63,354 bases of DNA from a bacterium. Its GTDB lineage: Bacteria; UBA10199; JACPAL01; GCA-016699445. Shown here piece by piece: positions 21,924 through 30,369 of the stretch. The notes below the pieces were generated by a model. That model searched no databases and was not told the origin of the DNA. It was given only the letters and a program-made list of their open reading frames with translations. The position numbers and the translations under genes are program-made. Position 1 is the first letter of the stretch; each line of letters starts with the position of its first letter. Location: positions 1 to 63,354 of the forward strand of contig DATIGE010000018.1 of the NCBI GenBank assembly GCA_035454885.1, in the 5' to 3' direction.

Positions 21924-23267
21924 ATGACTCCGGCGATGATTTCCGCCTCCGCGATGACGCGCATGGGCCTGTCCTCGCTGTCCGTGCCGGCGGGATTGTC
22001 GCTCGTCCCGGGCGGTAGCCGGGCGCAACCGCTCGAACTGGCCGAATGTCCCCGAACCATCCTGGCCAGCCGCAATCCTTCCGCGATCCTGGACATGCTT
22101 CGTTTTGCCGGGGTGCGCTATCAGCATCCCGACTCTCCCGCCGCCGCCTTCGGAGTCCGCGTCTTCGAGACGGGGCGGGAGCTCGCCCGTCACGGTCCCT
22201 ACGACGCGATCACGTTCGATTGGGACCACACGCTCGGCAATTACCAGATCTTCGAGAACGTCGCGAAGCTGATCCGGGTGCGTTCGCGCAGGGAAGAACC
22301 GCCGCCGGAGCTCGCGGCGACGGCGATGGTCGCCATCGAGGTGGCGCGCCCCTTCATGCACGAGTTGGCGTTCGGGACGATGGCCGGTTTCGCGCTCCGC
22401 CAGGGGCTCCAGAGCCTGGACGAATGGGAAAATTACAAACCGCAGGTCGCTCTCTCCACGCATACCTGGCCCGACCGATTGGGCATCCTCGCCACCTACT
22501 TCATGCCCCTCTTGCCCCTCATGGAAGGGCTGCTCCCGGGCTCGCCGCGGATGTACGCGAAGATGACGGATCCCGGCGTCCGGTCGGTCATCCATCTTCA
22601 TCATTTTCTCGGCTATGCGGAAGGCTTGATCCGCACGTTCAATGCGCGAGGTTTCGATCTCCTCACGGCGGCGCAGTGCGACGAGGTCATGGCCTACCTC
22701 GAAGACGGCAAGGCCCACTACCGAAAGCCCCTCGGCGCCCTTGCGATGCGCGGTTGGGAGACCTCGAGCCTGCTTCATTTCGACGACTCGACGACGGTCA
22801 TAGCCGATCTGATGAAGGCCGCGGGTCGGTCCGGTGCCGGCCGCTTGAAAGGGATCCATGTCCGTCATCCCCATTCGAACGTCTTCCGGAACGTGCAGGA
22901 GTGGCACAAGATCGCCCTCCCCGCCCTCTGGCGCCGGCGCGAAAACGCGATCCGAGGCGTCGTCACGAATCTCGCGCGGATGGAGTGGAAAAACTCGGAT
23001 CTCCCGGCCGTCCTCGGGGCCCTGGGCGTTTATCCCGGGGAGGGAGAGGTCCCCTGGCCGAAGGCTGGATTGCCCGAAGGGGTCGTCCTGGCGGTCCACG
23101 AAACCCCGACGACGCTTGGCGAGTTCTGGCGATATTATGTGCAGCCGACGAATCATCTGAAAGAATTGATCCGCAACGCGAGACGGAATCGCGGAGGGTT
23201 GAGGGCCATCCGCCGCGCTTACCGGGAGGCGGTCGAGGCGCGGGCGCTGCCCTCCGTCTCTCCGTAG
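21924..23267 (+). CDS. HAD-like hydrolase of unknown substrate
   Basis: The protein has 447 residues. The HAD nucleophile motif is TFDWDHTLGNY (DxDxT, near residue 100) and a late acidic motif is LLHFDDST (near residue 290). A large helical cap (about 110-250) separates them. A separate N-terminal stretch of about 90 residues carries no clear domain. I cannot tell the substrate. It is 47 bases downstream of dGTPase and may be its operon end. It overlaps the convergent Slt gene by 49 bases. Confidence 0.7.
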   Translation: MTPAMISASAMTRMGLSSLSVPAGLSLVPGGSRAQPLELAECPRTILASRNPSAILDMLRFAGVRYQHPDSPAAAFGVRVFETGRELARHGPYDAITFDWDHTLGNYQIFENVAKLIRVRSRREEPPPELAATAMVAIEVARPFMHELAFGTMAGFALRQGLQSLDEWENYKPQVALSTHTWPDRLGILATYFMPLLPLMEGLLPGSPRMYAKMTDPGVRSVIHLHHFLGYAEGLIRTFNARGFDLLTAAQCDEVMAYLEDGKAHYRKPLGALAMRGWETSSLLHFDDSTTVIADLMKAAGRSGAGRLKGIHVRHPHSNVFRNVQEWHKIALPALWRRRENAIRGVVTNLARMEWKNSDLPAVLGALGVYPGEGEVPWPKAGLPEGVVLAVHETPTTLGEFWRYYVQPTNHLKELIRNARRNRGGLRAIRRAYREAVEARALPSVSP

Positions 23268-25054
23268 ATCACCTTGTACGCCTTCCAGTTCGCGTAGATC
23301 TTCATCACGTAATCACGCGTCTCCTGATAGGGGATCTCCTCGATGAACTCCTCCTCCAGGAAGTTCTTCCTCTGCCGGAACCATTCGGAGACCACCTGTT
23401 CGCCCGCGTTGTAGGAGGCGGCCACGGCGTACCACCGCCCCTCGAACATCTTGGAGAGCTTCTCGACGTAGCGGACCGACAGGTCGATGTTGGTGAACGG
23501 GTCGTAGAGCCACTCGGACCGGTATTCGTCCCAGCCGGCGTCCGCCGCGAGCCTCCTCCCCGTGGCGGGCATGATCTGGAGGAGGCCGATCGCTCCCGCG
23601 GGAGAGACGATGTCTTCCCGGAACCGGCTCTCCTGGCGCATCATCGCGAAGAGGAGAAGAGGGTCGATGCCGGCAACACCGGCCTTTTTGAACTCGCTGA
23701 ACAGATGGTCGGCGTAGGGAATGCGGTATTCGCCGTCTTCGGCGTGCGGACTCCTGATCACGAACGTAAACCCTCCCCCGCCATCCTTTCGAATTTGCGT
23801 GGGATCGGGAGGAAGCTGGAGCCCCAGCCGGATCCGAGACCGGCGCGTCTCCACCGCCGCGTCCTCGATCAATCCCAGGTCCGTCAGCTCGTGGACCCGT
23901 TCGAGGTCCCGGGACGCCTCGGCCGAGCTTGACCACCGGTCCCAGACGATCCCCCCGGGGATGCGGGTCCACCAGCTCTCGAGGGTCGCGGACACGGACG
24001 TCTTGCCCCCGTGAAGCCGGCTCCCGAGCCTTTCCGCGGCGCGGATGCCGTAGTACCGGCCCCCGTACACGAGGACCACCTGATGCAGCACTTCCTCCGC
24101 TTCGTCGTTCCGGCCGAGACGCTCCAGGCTTCGCCCCTTCCAGTACAGACTTCGGGGCGTTTCCTCCAAGGCGAGCGCGTCGTCAAAACGGTCCACGGCG
24201 GCCTCGTACTGCTCGAGCCGGAAGTGGCACCAGCCCATGCGTTCCAAATAAAGCCGCTTCTCCGACCGGGCCTTGGTCCGGGCCACAAGGTCCTTGAGGA
24301 CCCTCAGAGCGGAGGCGTAATCGCCCGAATCCTGATGAAGGAAGGCGATCCTCCTCAAGGCCTCCTGACCCTCCCGTGACTTGGGAAAGAGCCTTCGAAG
24401 GTCTTCGTTGGCCCGGATCGCCGTTTCGAAGTCCTGGCTGCGCGCCGCCGCCTTGGAGAGCTGGGTCAGGATTTCGACGGTGGGTGAGAGCCTTCGATAG
24501 ATCTCCTTGGCCTTCCGGTACTGGCGGGAGGCGAACCAGCAATCGGCCGCCTCCTTGCCGTCCCGGCCTTCACCGACCGCCCCGCAATCCTCCGCCGGGA
24601 CGGGGATCTCCTGCGCCTCCAAGGACGGACAATCCTCCGGCGAACGGACCTGGGCGTCGGCGAGGGGAAACCAGCGGCTGTCAGGATAATTTTCCGCCAA
24701 TTCCGAAAAGGCCTGACGGGCTTCCCCGCATTGCCTCCGATGCCAGTAGGCCCACCCCAAGGAATAGAGGACGTAATCCCGGATGGCGGCGTCGACGTTC
24801 CGCACCTTCTCCAAGGAAGGAATGACCTTGTCGATCTTGGTCCGATCCGCGGATTGGGTTACTTTGTACCCCTTCAAAAAATTCCGTTTTAGGAGCGGAA
24901 GAGGATTGTCCGATGCGTGAGCGGGAGCTACAATCAGGCTTCCAGCGAGCAGGACGATGGAAGCGAACGCGCAGACACCGCAGTATGTTGCCGTTGACAA
25001 CGAGGACGGGCGCCCGAGCGCTCCGGAATATCTCCCACCCACACTCACCTCCAT
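23219..25054 (-). CDS. slt: Soluble lytic murein transglycosylase with TPR-like repeats
   Basis: The protein is about 611 residues from ATG 25054. A late signal peptide (FASIVLLAGSLIVAPAHA) is followed by TPR-like helical repeats (about 90-400, for example ALRQAF, SGDYASALRVLKDL) and a C-terminal SLT domain with catalytic glutamate in AMMRQESRFREDI, then GAIGLLQIMPATGRRLA and VAASYNAGEQVV. It degrades peptidoglycan. The start is unsure: TTG 25000 would give a tighter signal peptide, and an in-frame upstream ATG exists at 25153. The 5' end overlaps a plus-strand gene head-on. Confidence 0.88.
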   Translation of the reverse strand: MEVSVGGRYSGALGRPSSLSTATYCGVCAFASIVLLAGSLIVAPAHASDNPLPLLKRNFLKGYKVTQSADRTKIDKVIPSLEKVRNVDAAIRDYVLYSLGWAYWHRRQCGEARQAFSELAENYPDSRWFPLADAQVRSPEDCPSLEAQEIPVPAEDCGAVGEGRDGKEAADCWFASRQYRKAKEIYRRLSPTVEILTQLSKAAARSQDFETAIRANEDLRRLFPKSREGQEALRRIAFLHQDSGDYASALRVLKDLVARTKARSEKRLYLERMGWCHFRLEQYEAAVDRFDDALALEETPRSLYWKGRSLERLGRNDEAEEVLHQVVLVYGGRYYGIRAAERLGSRLHGGKTSVSATLESWWTRIPGGIVWDRWSSSAEASRDLERVHELTDLGLIEDAAVETRRSRIRLGLQLPPDPTQIRKDGGGGFTFVIRSPHAEDGEYRIPYADHLFSEFKKAGVAGIDPLLLFAMMRQESRFREDIVSPAGAIGLLQIMPATGRRLAADAGWDEYRSEWLYDPFTNIDLSVRYVEKLSKMFEGRWYAVAASYNAGEQVVSEWFRQRKNFLEEEFIEEIPYQETRDYVMKIYANWKAYKVIYGETEGSARASTASR

Positions 25055-25391
25055 CTTGGACGCTCTCAAACGCGAGGGACTTTTTGTAAGTGACGGGGCT
25101 GACGAAGTAAAGTCTTCGCGCCTCTTCGAGGACAAGGCCATCGAGGGGGTCAACGAAGCCCTGCGCCAGGCCGCCGCCCTCTATCGCTGCCAGGACGACT
25201 ACCCCGGCGCCGTCCGTCTCCTGGAAAACATCCAGGTCGCGGCCGCTTTGGCCCAAAAGGCCGCCTTTATCGTCCGGAGCCAGCGGGCGAGGCTCTGCGG
25301 CCAGATGGCCCGGAAGATCGCCGACCAGAGCCGCGAATACTTCCACGAGCTCAAGGGCCACCATCAAGTTAAAAGGTTGATTCCTGCGTAG
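24957..25391 (+). CDS. Small helical protein of unknown function
   Basis: The protein has up to 144 residues. Its codons are strongly GC3-biased from about 25050 onward (AIEGVNEALRQAAALYRC, AAALAQKAAFIVRSQRARL), which supports coding, whereas the first 30 residues overlap the antisense signal peptide of Slt and may not be translated. It is predicted mainly helical and cytoplasmic. The stop codon TAG is supplied by the palindromic repeat at 25388. I do not recognise the family. Confidence 0.5.
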   Translation: MEANAQTPQYVAVDNEDGRPSAPEYLPPTLTSILDALKREGLFVSDGADEVKSSRLFEDKAIEGVNEALRQAAALYRCQDDYPGAVRLLENIQVAAALAQKAAFIVRSQRARLCGQMARKIADQSREYFHELKGHHQVKRLIPA

Positions 25392-25415
25392 GGGCGCACG
25401 GCCGTGCGCCCGTAC
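25388..25415 (+). repeat. GTAGGGGC palindromic repeat between convergent genes
   Basis: It begins GTAGGGGCGCACGG and ends CCGTGCGCCCGTAC, nearly a perfect palindrome over 28 bases. It contributes the TAG stop of the plus-strand gene (25389-25391) and ends one base before the stop codon of the minus-strand gene at 25417. Confidence 0.8.
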
Positions 25416-25416
25416 A

Positions 25417-28400
25417 TCAAAATGAAGTCCCAACCTCGAGAATAAGAACGCCGTTGCGCGCGTCCGCCCCCGTGAGCGAATCCGGCACGCCCGCGATCCG
25501 GTCGCGGTTCGTGAGGATGATGCCGTAACCCAGCCGTCCCATGAGCGGCAGATGGTAGGCGATGACAAAATCGCCCCGGATTTCCGCGCCGATGCCCAGC
25601 ATGGGGCGAAACGAAGGGTTGTTGAAGGCGTCGCCGACATCCGTGAAAAAGGCCAGGTGCGCGCTGTTGAGAGCAAGGGGGATCGTGCCCAGCCCCCTTT
25701 GGAGGCGGAAGAGAGGCAGGCGGTACTCAGCGGACGCCACCCAAGCCCGGTCCCGCGAAAAAGTCGCGAGCGGCAACCCCCTGAGGGTAAACAGGCGCGT
25801 GGAAGATCCTGTGATAAAGCTCTCCCCGAGCGACCCGCCGAGGACGAAGTTGCCTTGGAGGAGCTTATCCCCGAACGCCGCTCCACCGGCGGCGCGCAGC
25901 GCGATCACGTGGTGCTGCGAGTACGGCATCAGAATGTATTTCCGAAAATCCCCCCCGACCACGAACTGCTCGAGATTGTTGGACGACCCGAGAATGCTGT
26001 TAGTCCCCTCCACGCCGATCGTCACGCGGTCCCCGCCCTCGGGACTGATGGCGGCTGCCGTCCCGCGAAGTCTCGTATAGTTGTAGTAGGCCAAGAATCC
26101 GGCGTAGTGTCCCAGGGTCGAGAGCGTCGTGCCGGGGGGAAGGCCCGACTCCTCGGTCCGGTCTTCGAAAAAATATTGGAGCGACGCGCGGTGCGAGCCC
26201 AAGGGAACCGAGACGCCGCCGTAGACGCGGCGCCTCTCCTCGAAGAAGTCCGAACCGAGCCCGAAGACGTCGCCGTAGTTGACCGTGAAGTCGCTGATGC
26301 CGACTGAAAACGACGGGCGGTAGCGGTTGTAGCTATAGCCGAAATCGAATCCGACAAATTGGTTGTCGCTCCGGTAGGTGACGTCGCCGAACCAATAGTG
26401 GCGCTGGAGCGGGTCGAAGTTCGAAAGCGTCGCGGAGGCGAAAACGGCTCCGTCGATCAGGGAGACGTTGGGAAGAATGTAGCGGGGGATCAGGAGCTTT
26501 GGAAAGGGACTGTATTTCTTGGCGCCCGAGAGAAGCGTGCTGGACTCAGCGCCCTCCGCACGGTCCCCGGCCCGTGTCTCGGATGGGACGGGTGCCGGTC
26601 CCGCGGCCGCCGCCGGCAGCTCTCCACCGACGGCCCTGGCCTCCGTTTTACGGATCTCAAAACCTTTGCCGTTATAATATTGATAAACAATTTGTCCGTC
26701 CGGGCTGAACGACGGGGCGAAGGCGCCGGTCAGCACGTTCGTCACCGGCTTGTTCGACTTCGTGTAGGGGTCGTAGCGGTAGACGTTCGCGATACCCGAC
26801 TTGTCGGAGACATAATAAACGACGCGTTCCTCGCGGTCGATGACGGGACGGTCCTCGATCGCGCCGTCGTCCGTGATCCGGCTCCCCTCCCCGCTCTCCG
26901 AATCGATGACCCACAAGTCCCTCTGTCCATTTTTGTGAACCGAGACGACGACGTCCCGTCCGTTCGGCATCCAGCGGGGATGGTCGAACTGGGTGGCCCT
27001 AAAGATCGTCCTCCACTCCTTGGTCTTCTGAGCCTGGGGATCGAAGACGCCCAATTCGGCGTATCCCGTCTTTTGGACGGACGCGACAATCTTGCCGTCA
27101 TGGTTGACGTCCGGATCGCGGGCGCGGGCGCCGTGCGTAAGCTGCTTCATCTTGGACGTCTTCAGATCGATCTCGAAGAGGTCGGAGAACTGATTGTAGC
27201 GCTGGTAGGTCGTCACATAGGAGAGGACGAGCTCTTCCCCATCCGGAGAAAAACTCATCTGCTGGGGATCGCGACCCTTGAGAAGGACGCGCTCCTTTTG
27301 GGTCGCCAGGTCCTTGAGCCGGAGTTCGGAGCGGTGGTGGATGGAGGTCGCGACGTAGGCGAGCTTCTTTCCGTCCGGCGAGAAGGTCGGCATCGAGTAG
27401 CTTCCGCCCTTGTCCGGCGTGAGATACGCGTCGCCTTCCTTGAGCCCCGCGGCCAGAACGGCCGCCTTGGTCTCACCGTAACGCTTCGTCAGCTCGTCCC
27501 GCCACTCCTCCCAGAGCTTCAGGAAGGAGCGGCCCTCGTCGTCGCAGGTCTCGGGATAGGTGCGTTTGGTCTTGTAGGTTCCGCGATCGGTCCAGTGGGT
27601 CTCGGAACAGAGCTTCTCCTCCTCGGGCGTCCTTTCCTTGCGGTAGGAACGCCTGGCCTGGGAATTCAGCATGAAGAACCGGAGCGAGGAGCCGTAGTGG
27701 TGGCTGAACTCGATCATCTTGGATTCGCCGTACTTCTCCGCGAGGAACTGCCAAAAGCCGACCCCGTAGAGATATTGGGCCTGCCAGGCCGGCCACTCGT
27801 ACTTGGTCCCCGCCATCTCGTCGATCTTCTGGAACCGTCCGTTCAGGATGTCCGTCCGGAGGAGCATGTCGGTGAACGCCGAACGTCCGCGGCCTTTGGT
27901 GGTCTGCTCGGTTTCGAAGTAGGTCGCGATGCCCTCCGTCACCCAGCCGGGCGTCAGACCGTTGGGCGCCATGAGCTTGCCCACAACGAACTTGAGGGCC
28001 TTGGCCGGGTAGCGCGTGTCCGTGATGTGGACCACGTGCGTGTACTCGTGGATGAAGAGGTCGCGGAGCCAGTCGTCGTAATTCGCGAGCGTGCTGTCCG
28101 CGAAGGGAGGCACGGCCCGGAGGACGACGATGTTGTAGGGGATGACGAGCGTGAAGCCGTTGGCGAGGTCGTGGTTGTCCACCACCACGACTTCCGTCCT
28201 GCCCCATGGGTGGGCGTCGAACTTGCCCGTGATCCGCCGGTACACGTCTTCGGCCATCGCAACGAGCCTTTCGACGACCTTCTCCTCGCCCTCGTAGTAG
28301 GTGAAGGCGAAATGCTCGGTCTTGACCGTCTTCCAATGGAGTTTGGGGTCGGTGAGCCCGGCGGAGACGCCGGACGGACGCAGGAAGGACAACGCCAGAA

Positions 28401-28449
28401 AGACAGCGAGAACAGGAATCAGACGCCGCCGAAGCCGCAGGAATGGCAT
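25417..28449 (-). CDS. Outer-membrane protein with metallopeptidase-like, TolB-like propeller and Omp85-like barrel domains
   Basis: The protein is about 1010 residues from ATG 28449, with a signal peptide (PVLAVFLALSFLRPSGVSA). Residues about 40-330 form a gluzincin-like domain with IHEYTHVVH (HExxH) and a downstream TEGIATYFE (third ligand glutamate). Residues about 350-650 are WD40/TolB-type propeller blades (repeated SFSPDGE, TFSPDGK). Residues about 690-1010 match the bacterial surface antigen or BamA/TamA-like barrel (GVEGTNSILGSSNNL, ALRAAGGAAFGD, GYGIILTNRDR). The family is often labelled peptidase MA or Tol biopolymer transporter; no function is established. It is alone on this strand. 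Confidence 0.85.
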   Translation of the reverse strand: MPFLRLRRRLIPVLAVFLALSFLRPSGVSAGLTDPKLHWKTVKTEHFAFTYYEGEEKVVERLVAMAEDVYRRITGKFDAHPWGRTEVVVVDNHDLANGFTLVIPYNIVVLRAVPPFADSTLANYDDWLRDLFIHEYTHVVHITDTRYPAKALKFVVGKLMAPNGLTPGWVTEGIATYFETEQTTKGRGRSAFTDMLLRTDILNGRFQKIDEMAGTKYEWPAWQAQYLYGVGFWQFLAEKYGESKMIEFSHHYGSSLRFFMLNSQARRSYRKERTPEEEKLCSETHWTDRGTYKTKRTYPETCDDEGRSFLKLWEEWRDELTKRYGETKAAVLAAGLKEGDAYLTPDKGGSYSMPTFSPDGKKLAYVATSIHHRSELRLKDLATQKERVLLKGRDPQQMSFSPDGEELVLSYVTTYQRYNQFSDLFEIDLKTSKMKQLTHGARARDPDVNHDGKIVASVQKTGYAELGVFDPQAQKTKEWRTIFRATQFDHPRWMPNGRDVVVSVHKNGQRDLWVIDSESGEGSRITDDGAIEDRPVIDREERVVYYVSDKSGIANVYRYDPYTKSNKPVTNVLTGAFAPSFSPDGQIVYQYYNGKGFEIRKTEARAVGGELPAAAAGPAPVPSETRAGDRAEGAESSTLLSGAKKYSPFPKLLIPRYILPNVSLIDGAVFASATLSNFDPLQRHYWFGDVTYRSDNQFVGFDFGYSYNRYRPSFSVGISDFTVNYGDVFGLGSDFFEERRRVYGGVSVPLGSHRASLQYFFEDRTEESGLPPGTTLSTLGHYAGFLAYYNYTRLRGTAAAISPEGGDRVTIGVEGTNSILGSSNNLEQFVVGGDFRKYILMPYSQHHVIALRAAGGAAFGDKLLQGNFVLGGSLGESFITGSSTRLFTLRGLPLATFSRDRAWVASAEYRLPLFRLQRGLGTIPLALNSAHLAFFTDVGDAFNNPSFRPMLGIGAEIRGDFVIAYHLPLMGRLGYGIILTNRDRIAGVPDSLTGADARNGVLILEVGTSF

Positions 28450-28543
28450 GTAGGCGCAATCATACTGTATTCCGGCGTATTCAGAAAATCTTTTTTCCGA
28501 TGGACGGAATCGGCGGGCCGCCGATAGAAGGGGCCACACCAAG

Positions 28544-28584
28544 GGTGCGATTCAAATTTTGATCTTCTGGAGGTTTTCATCGTG
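28544..28584 (+). promoter_or_regulatory. Leader hairpin with ribosome binding site in the loop
   Basis: GGTGCGAT (28544-28551) can pair with ATCGTG (28579-28584), which includes the GTG start codon; the ribosome binding site GGAGG (28569-28573) lies in the loop. The same layout and most of the bases recur at 46145-46186 and 46191-46231. Confidence 0.5.
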
Positions 28585-30291
28585 AAAAAAATTATCGTTC
28601 TGATTTCGACCGCCCTCGCCCTGGCGGGTTGCGGCGGGTCTTCGGACAGCGGCACGGAACAGGCGGGCCTGAACATCTTCAGCATCAAGGCCTTTCCGGC
28701 CTTCAGCGGCTTCGTGAATCCGACCGTGATCGTCCAGCACGGCCCCGTCCCCATCCTCAAGCTGCAGGCGGCGGGCGCGCCCGGTTCCTTCTGCTCCGAG
28801 TTCTGCTATCTGAAGCAGGGCATCGAAGAGGCCGTCCGCCAGAACCAGGAGCTCGATTTCTTCCTGTGTCTCAGCCGGAAGGCGAACGAGAAGGAACCGG
28901 CGTTCGAAATTCCCTCGGCCGACGGATGCGGTTACTTTGAAATCACTCCGCCCGCCTTCTCGACGGACGCAGGACCGGACGGAGTCCGTCTCGACCTGCC
29001 GGCGAAGATCCAGGCCCGTCTCTGCCGGAACGGAAACCAGGTCCGCATCCATACCTGCGGCGACGGAGAGCTCCAGCAAGAAGCCCTTCTCACCAACAAC
29101 ACGACCGACGAGAGCGTCGCCGCCACGGTCGTCAAGCGTCTTCTTCAGAGCAACGGATGCGAGGACAAATACAAGATCGACTTTCAGTCCAACTGCACGC
29201 CCGGGGCCTTTGGGAACGCCGTGTGCGCGGCGACGGTCAACGGCAACTACTGCGGCTGCTACGGCAACGGCACGATCAACGTGAGTGTGACCGGCGGGGC
29301 CGAACCGCGGATTCAGTATGAGTCGGATTTCGCGGCGAACGGCCTGGGCGACGGAACGTTCGGCATCTTCGACGTCTGCAGCCACGGCGACTGGTCGGAG
29401 GGCGGCGAGGGCTGCTTTCAGTCACAAGCGGAAGGCAGCTTCCCGGCGATTCCGTCCGCCGAAGTGCCTTTGAACGGCCTCGACGGCTGCAAGGCCATCG
29501 CCGGCGCCGCCAGCGTCTGCCCCAATCCGGACTTCGATCCCGACGCCTTCGACCCGTTGTATCCGGTTTGTCCCTTCGTCGCGGCGAACGGGGCCAGCTG
29601 CGGCTTCAGCTTTTCAGCCGTCAACTGCTGTGGCCTGACGGGGGATAGCTTGAGCGCGCTCGGAGGCGAGGACATCGACGACGCCCCGTTGTCGAGCCTC
29701 TTGGACGACGTCTCGGGCCGCGCTTGCGCTGGGCAAGGAAATTGCGGCGCCGTCGCTTTCGAAGATGCGTGGGACTGCGCCCCGCCATCGGGCCAAACCT
29801 TCGCGCCGGTGAACCTGCTCGGCGCCTCCGGCGTCGACCTGACCGAATGCGCGAACCTCTTGACCGCCGTGAACACGTTCACGGCCGACGAGAACTGCAG
29901 CGAGCAGACGGCGGACGCGAGCTCGGACGAGATCGCGCGGGAGGTGGGCTCCCTCACCGGCTGTCAGCTCGATTCCGAGTGCGCCTCCGGCGAGGTCTGC
30001 CACCTCATGGACAACGCGCAGGGCGTTTGCGTCCCGGAGCCGGCTGATTGCGACCTCTCGAGCCCGGCCTGCGCCGCCGGGGAAACCTGCGCCTACGACC
30101 CGCAATTCGACCGCGCCAAGTGCGTACCGGACTACGTCTGCGACGCGTCCTGCACCTCCGGCCAACCCTGCAACGCGGCCACGGGGGCCTGCGAGTTCGT
30201 CCCCTGCACCTTCCTGTCGACGGACACCTGCGCCGCGCGCTTGGGCACGGGATATTCCTGCAACTTCACCCTGGGGCATTGCGAGCCCTAA
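28582..30291 (+). CDS. Cysteine-rich lipoprotein of unknown function
   Basis: The protein has 569 residues from GTG 28582. The lipobox is LALAGC at residues 13-18, so it is a lipoprotein. It contains over 40 cysteines; the C-terminal 120 residues are arranged as CxxDSECASGEVC..GVC and similar units (CAAGETC, CTSGQPC), reminiscent of the short disulfide repeats common in myxobacterial surface proteins. The centre is low in known motifs. It lies 39 bases from the next upstream gene's start, divergently arranged. The function is unknown. Confidence 0.75.
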   Translation: MKKIIVLISTALALAGCGGSSDSGTEQAGLNIFSIKAFPAFSGFVNPTVIVQHGPVPILKLQAAGAPGSFCSEFCYLKQGIEEAVRQNQELDFFLCLSRKANEKEPAFEIPSADGCGYFEITPPAFSTDAGPDGVRLDLPAKIQARLCRNGNQVRIHTCGDGELQQEALLTNNTTDESVAATVVKRLLQSNGCEDKYKIDFQSNCTPGAFGNAVCAATVNGNYCGCYGNGTINVSVTGGAEPRIQYESDFAANGLGDGTFGIFDVCSHGDWSEGGEGCFQSQAEGSFPAIPSAEVPLNGLDGCKAIAGAASVCPNPDFDPDAFDPLYPVCPFVAANGASCGFSFSAVNCCGLTGDSLSALGGEDIDDAPLSSLLDDVSGRACAGQGNCGAVAFEDAWDCAPPSGQTFAPVNLLGASGVDLTECANLLTAVNTFTADENCSEQTADASSDEIAREVGSLTGCQLDSECASGEVCHLMDNAQGVCVPEPADCDLSSPACAAGETCAYDPQFDRAKCVPDYVCDASCTSGQPCNAATGACEFVPCTFLSTDTCAARLGTGYSCNFTLGHCEP

Positions 30292-30369
30292 TGGCCTGGA
30301 ATAACTGACGAAAACAGACGGAATCCACTCGCAACCTTTGGCCGAAATCGCCGACAACGGGCCTCGATT

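Noticed and set aside
26359-28527. A 722-codon plus-strand open frame
   Set aside because: It is antisense to the protease-propeller-barrel gene, has no recognisable domain, and its composition is that expected from the complement of a GC-rich gene.
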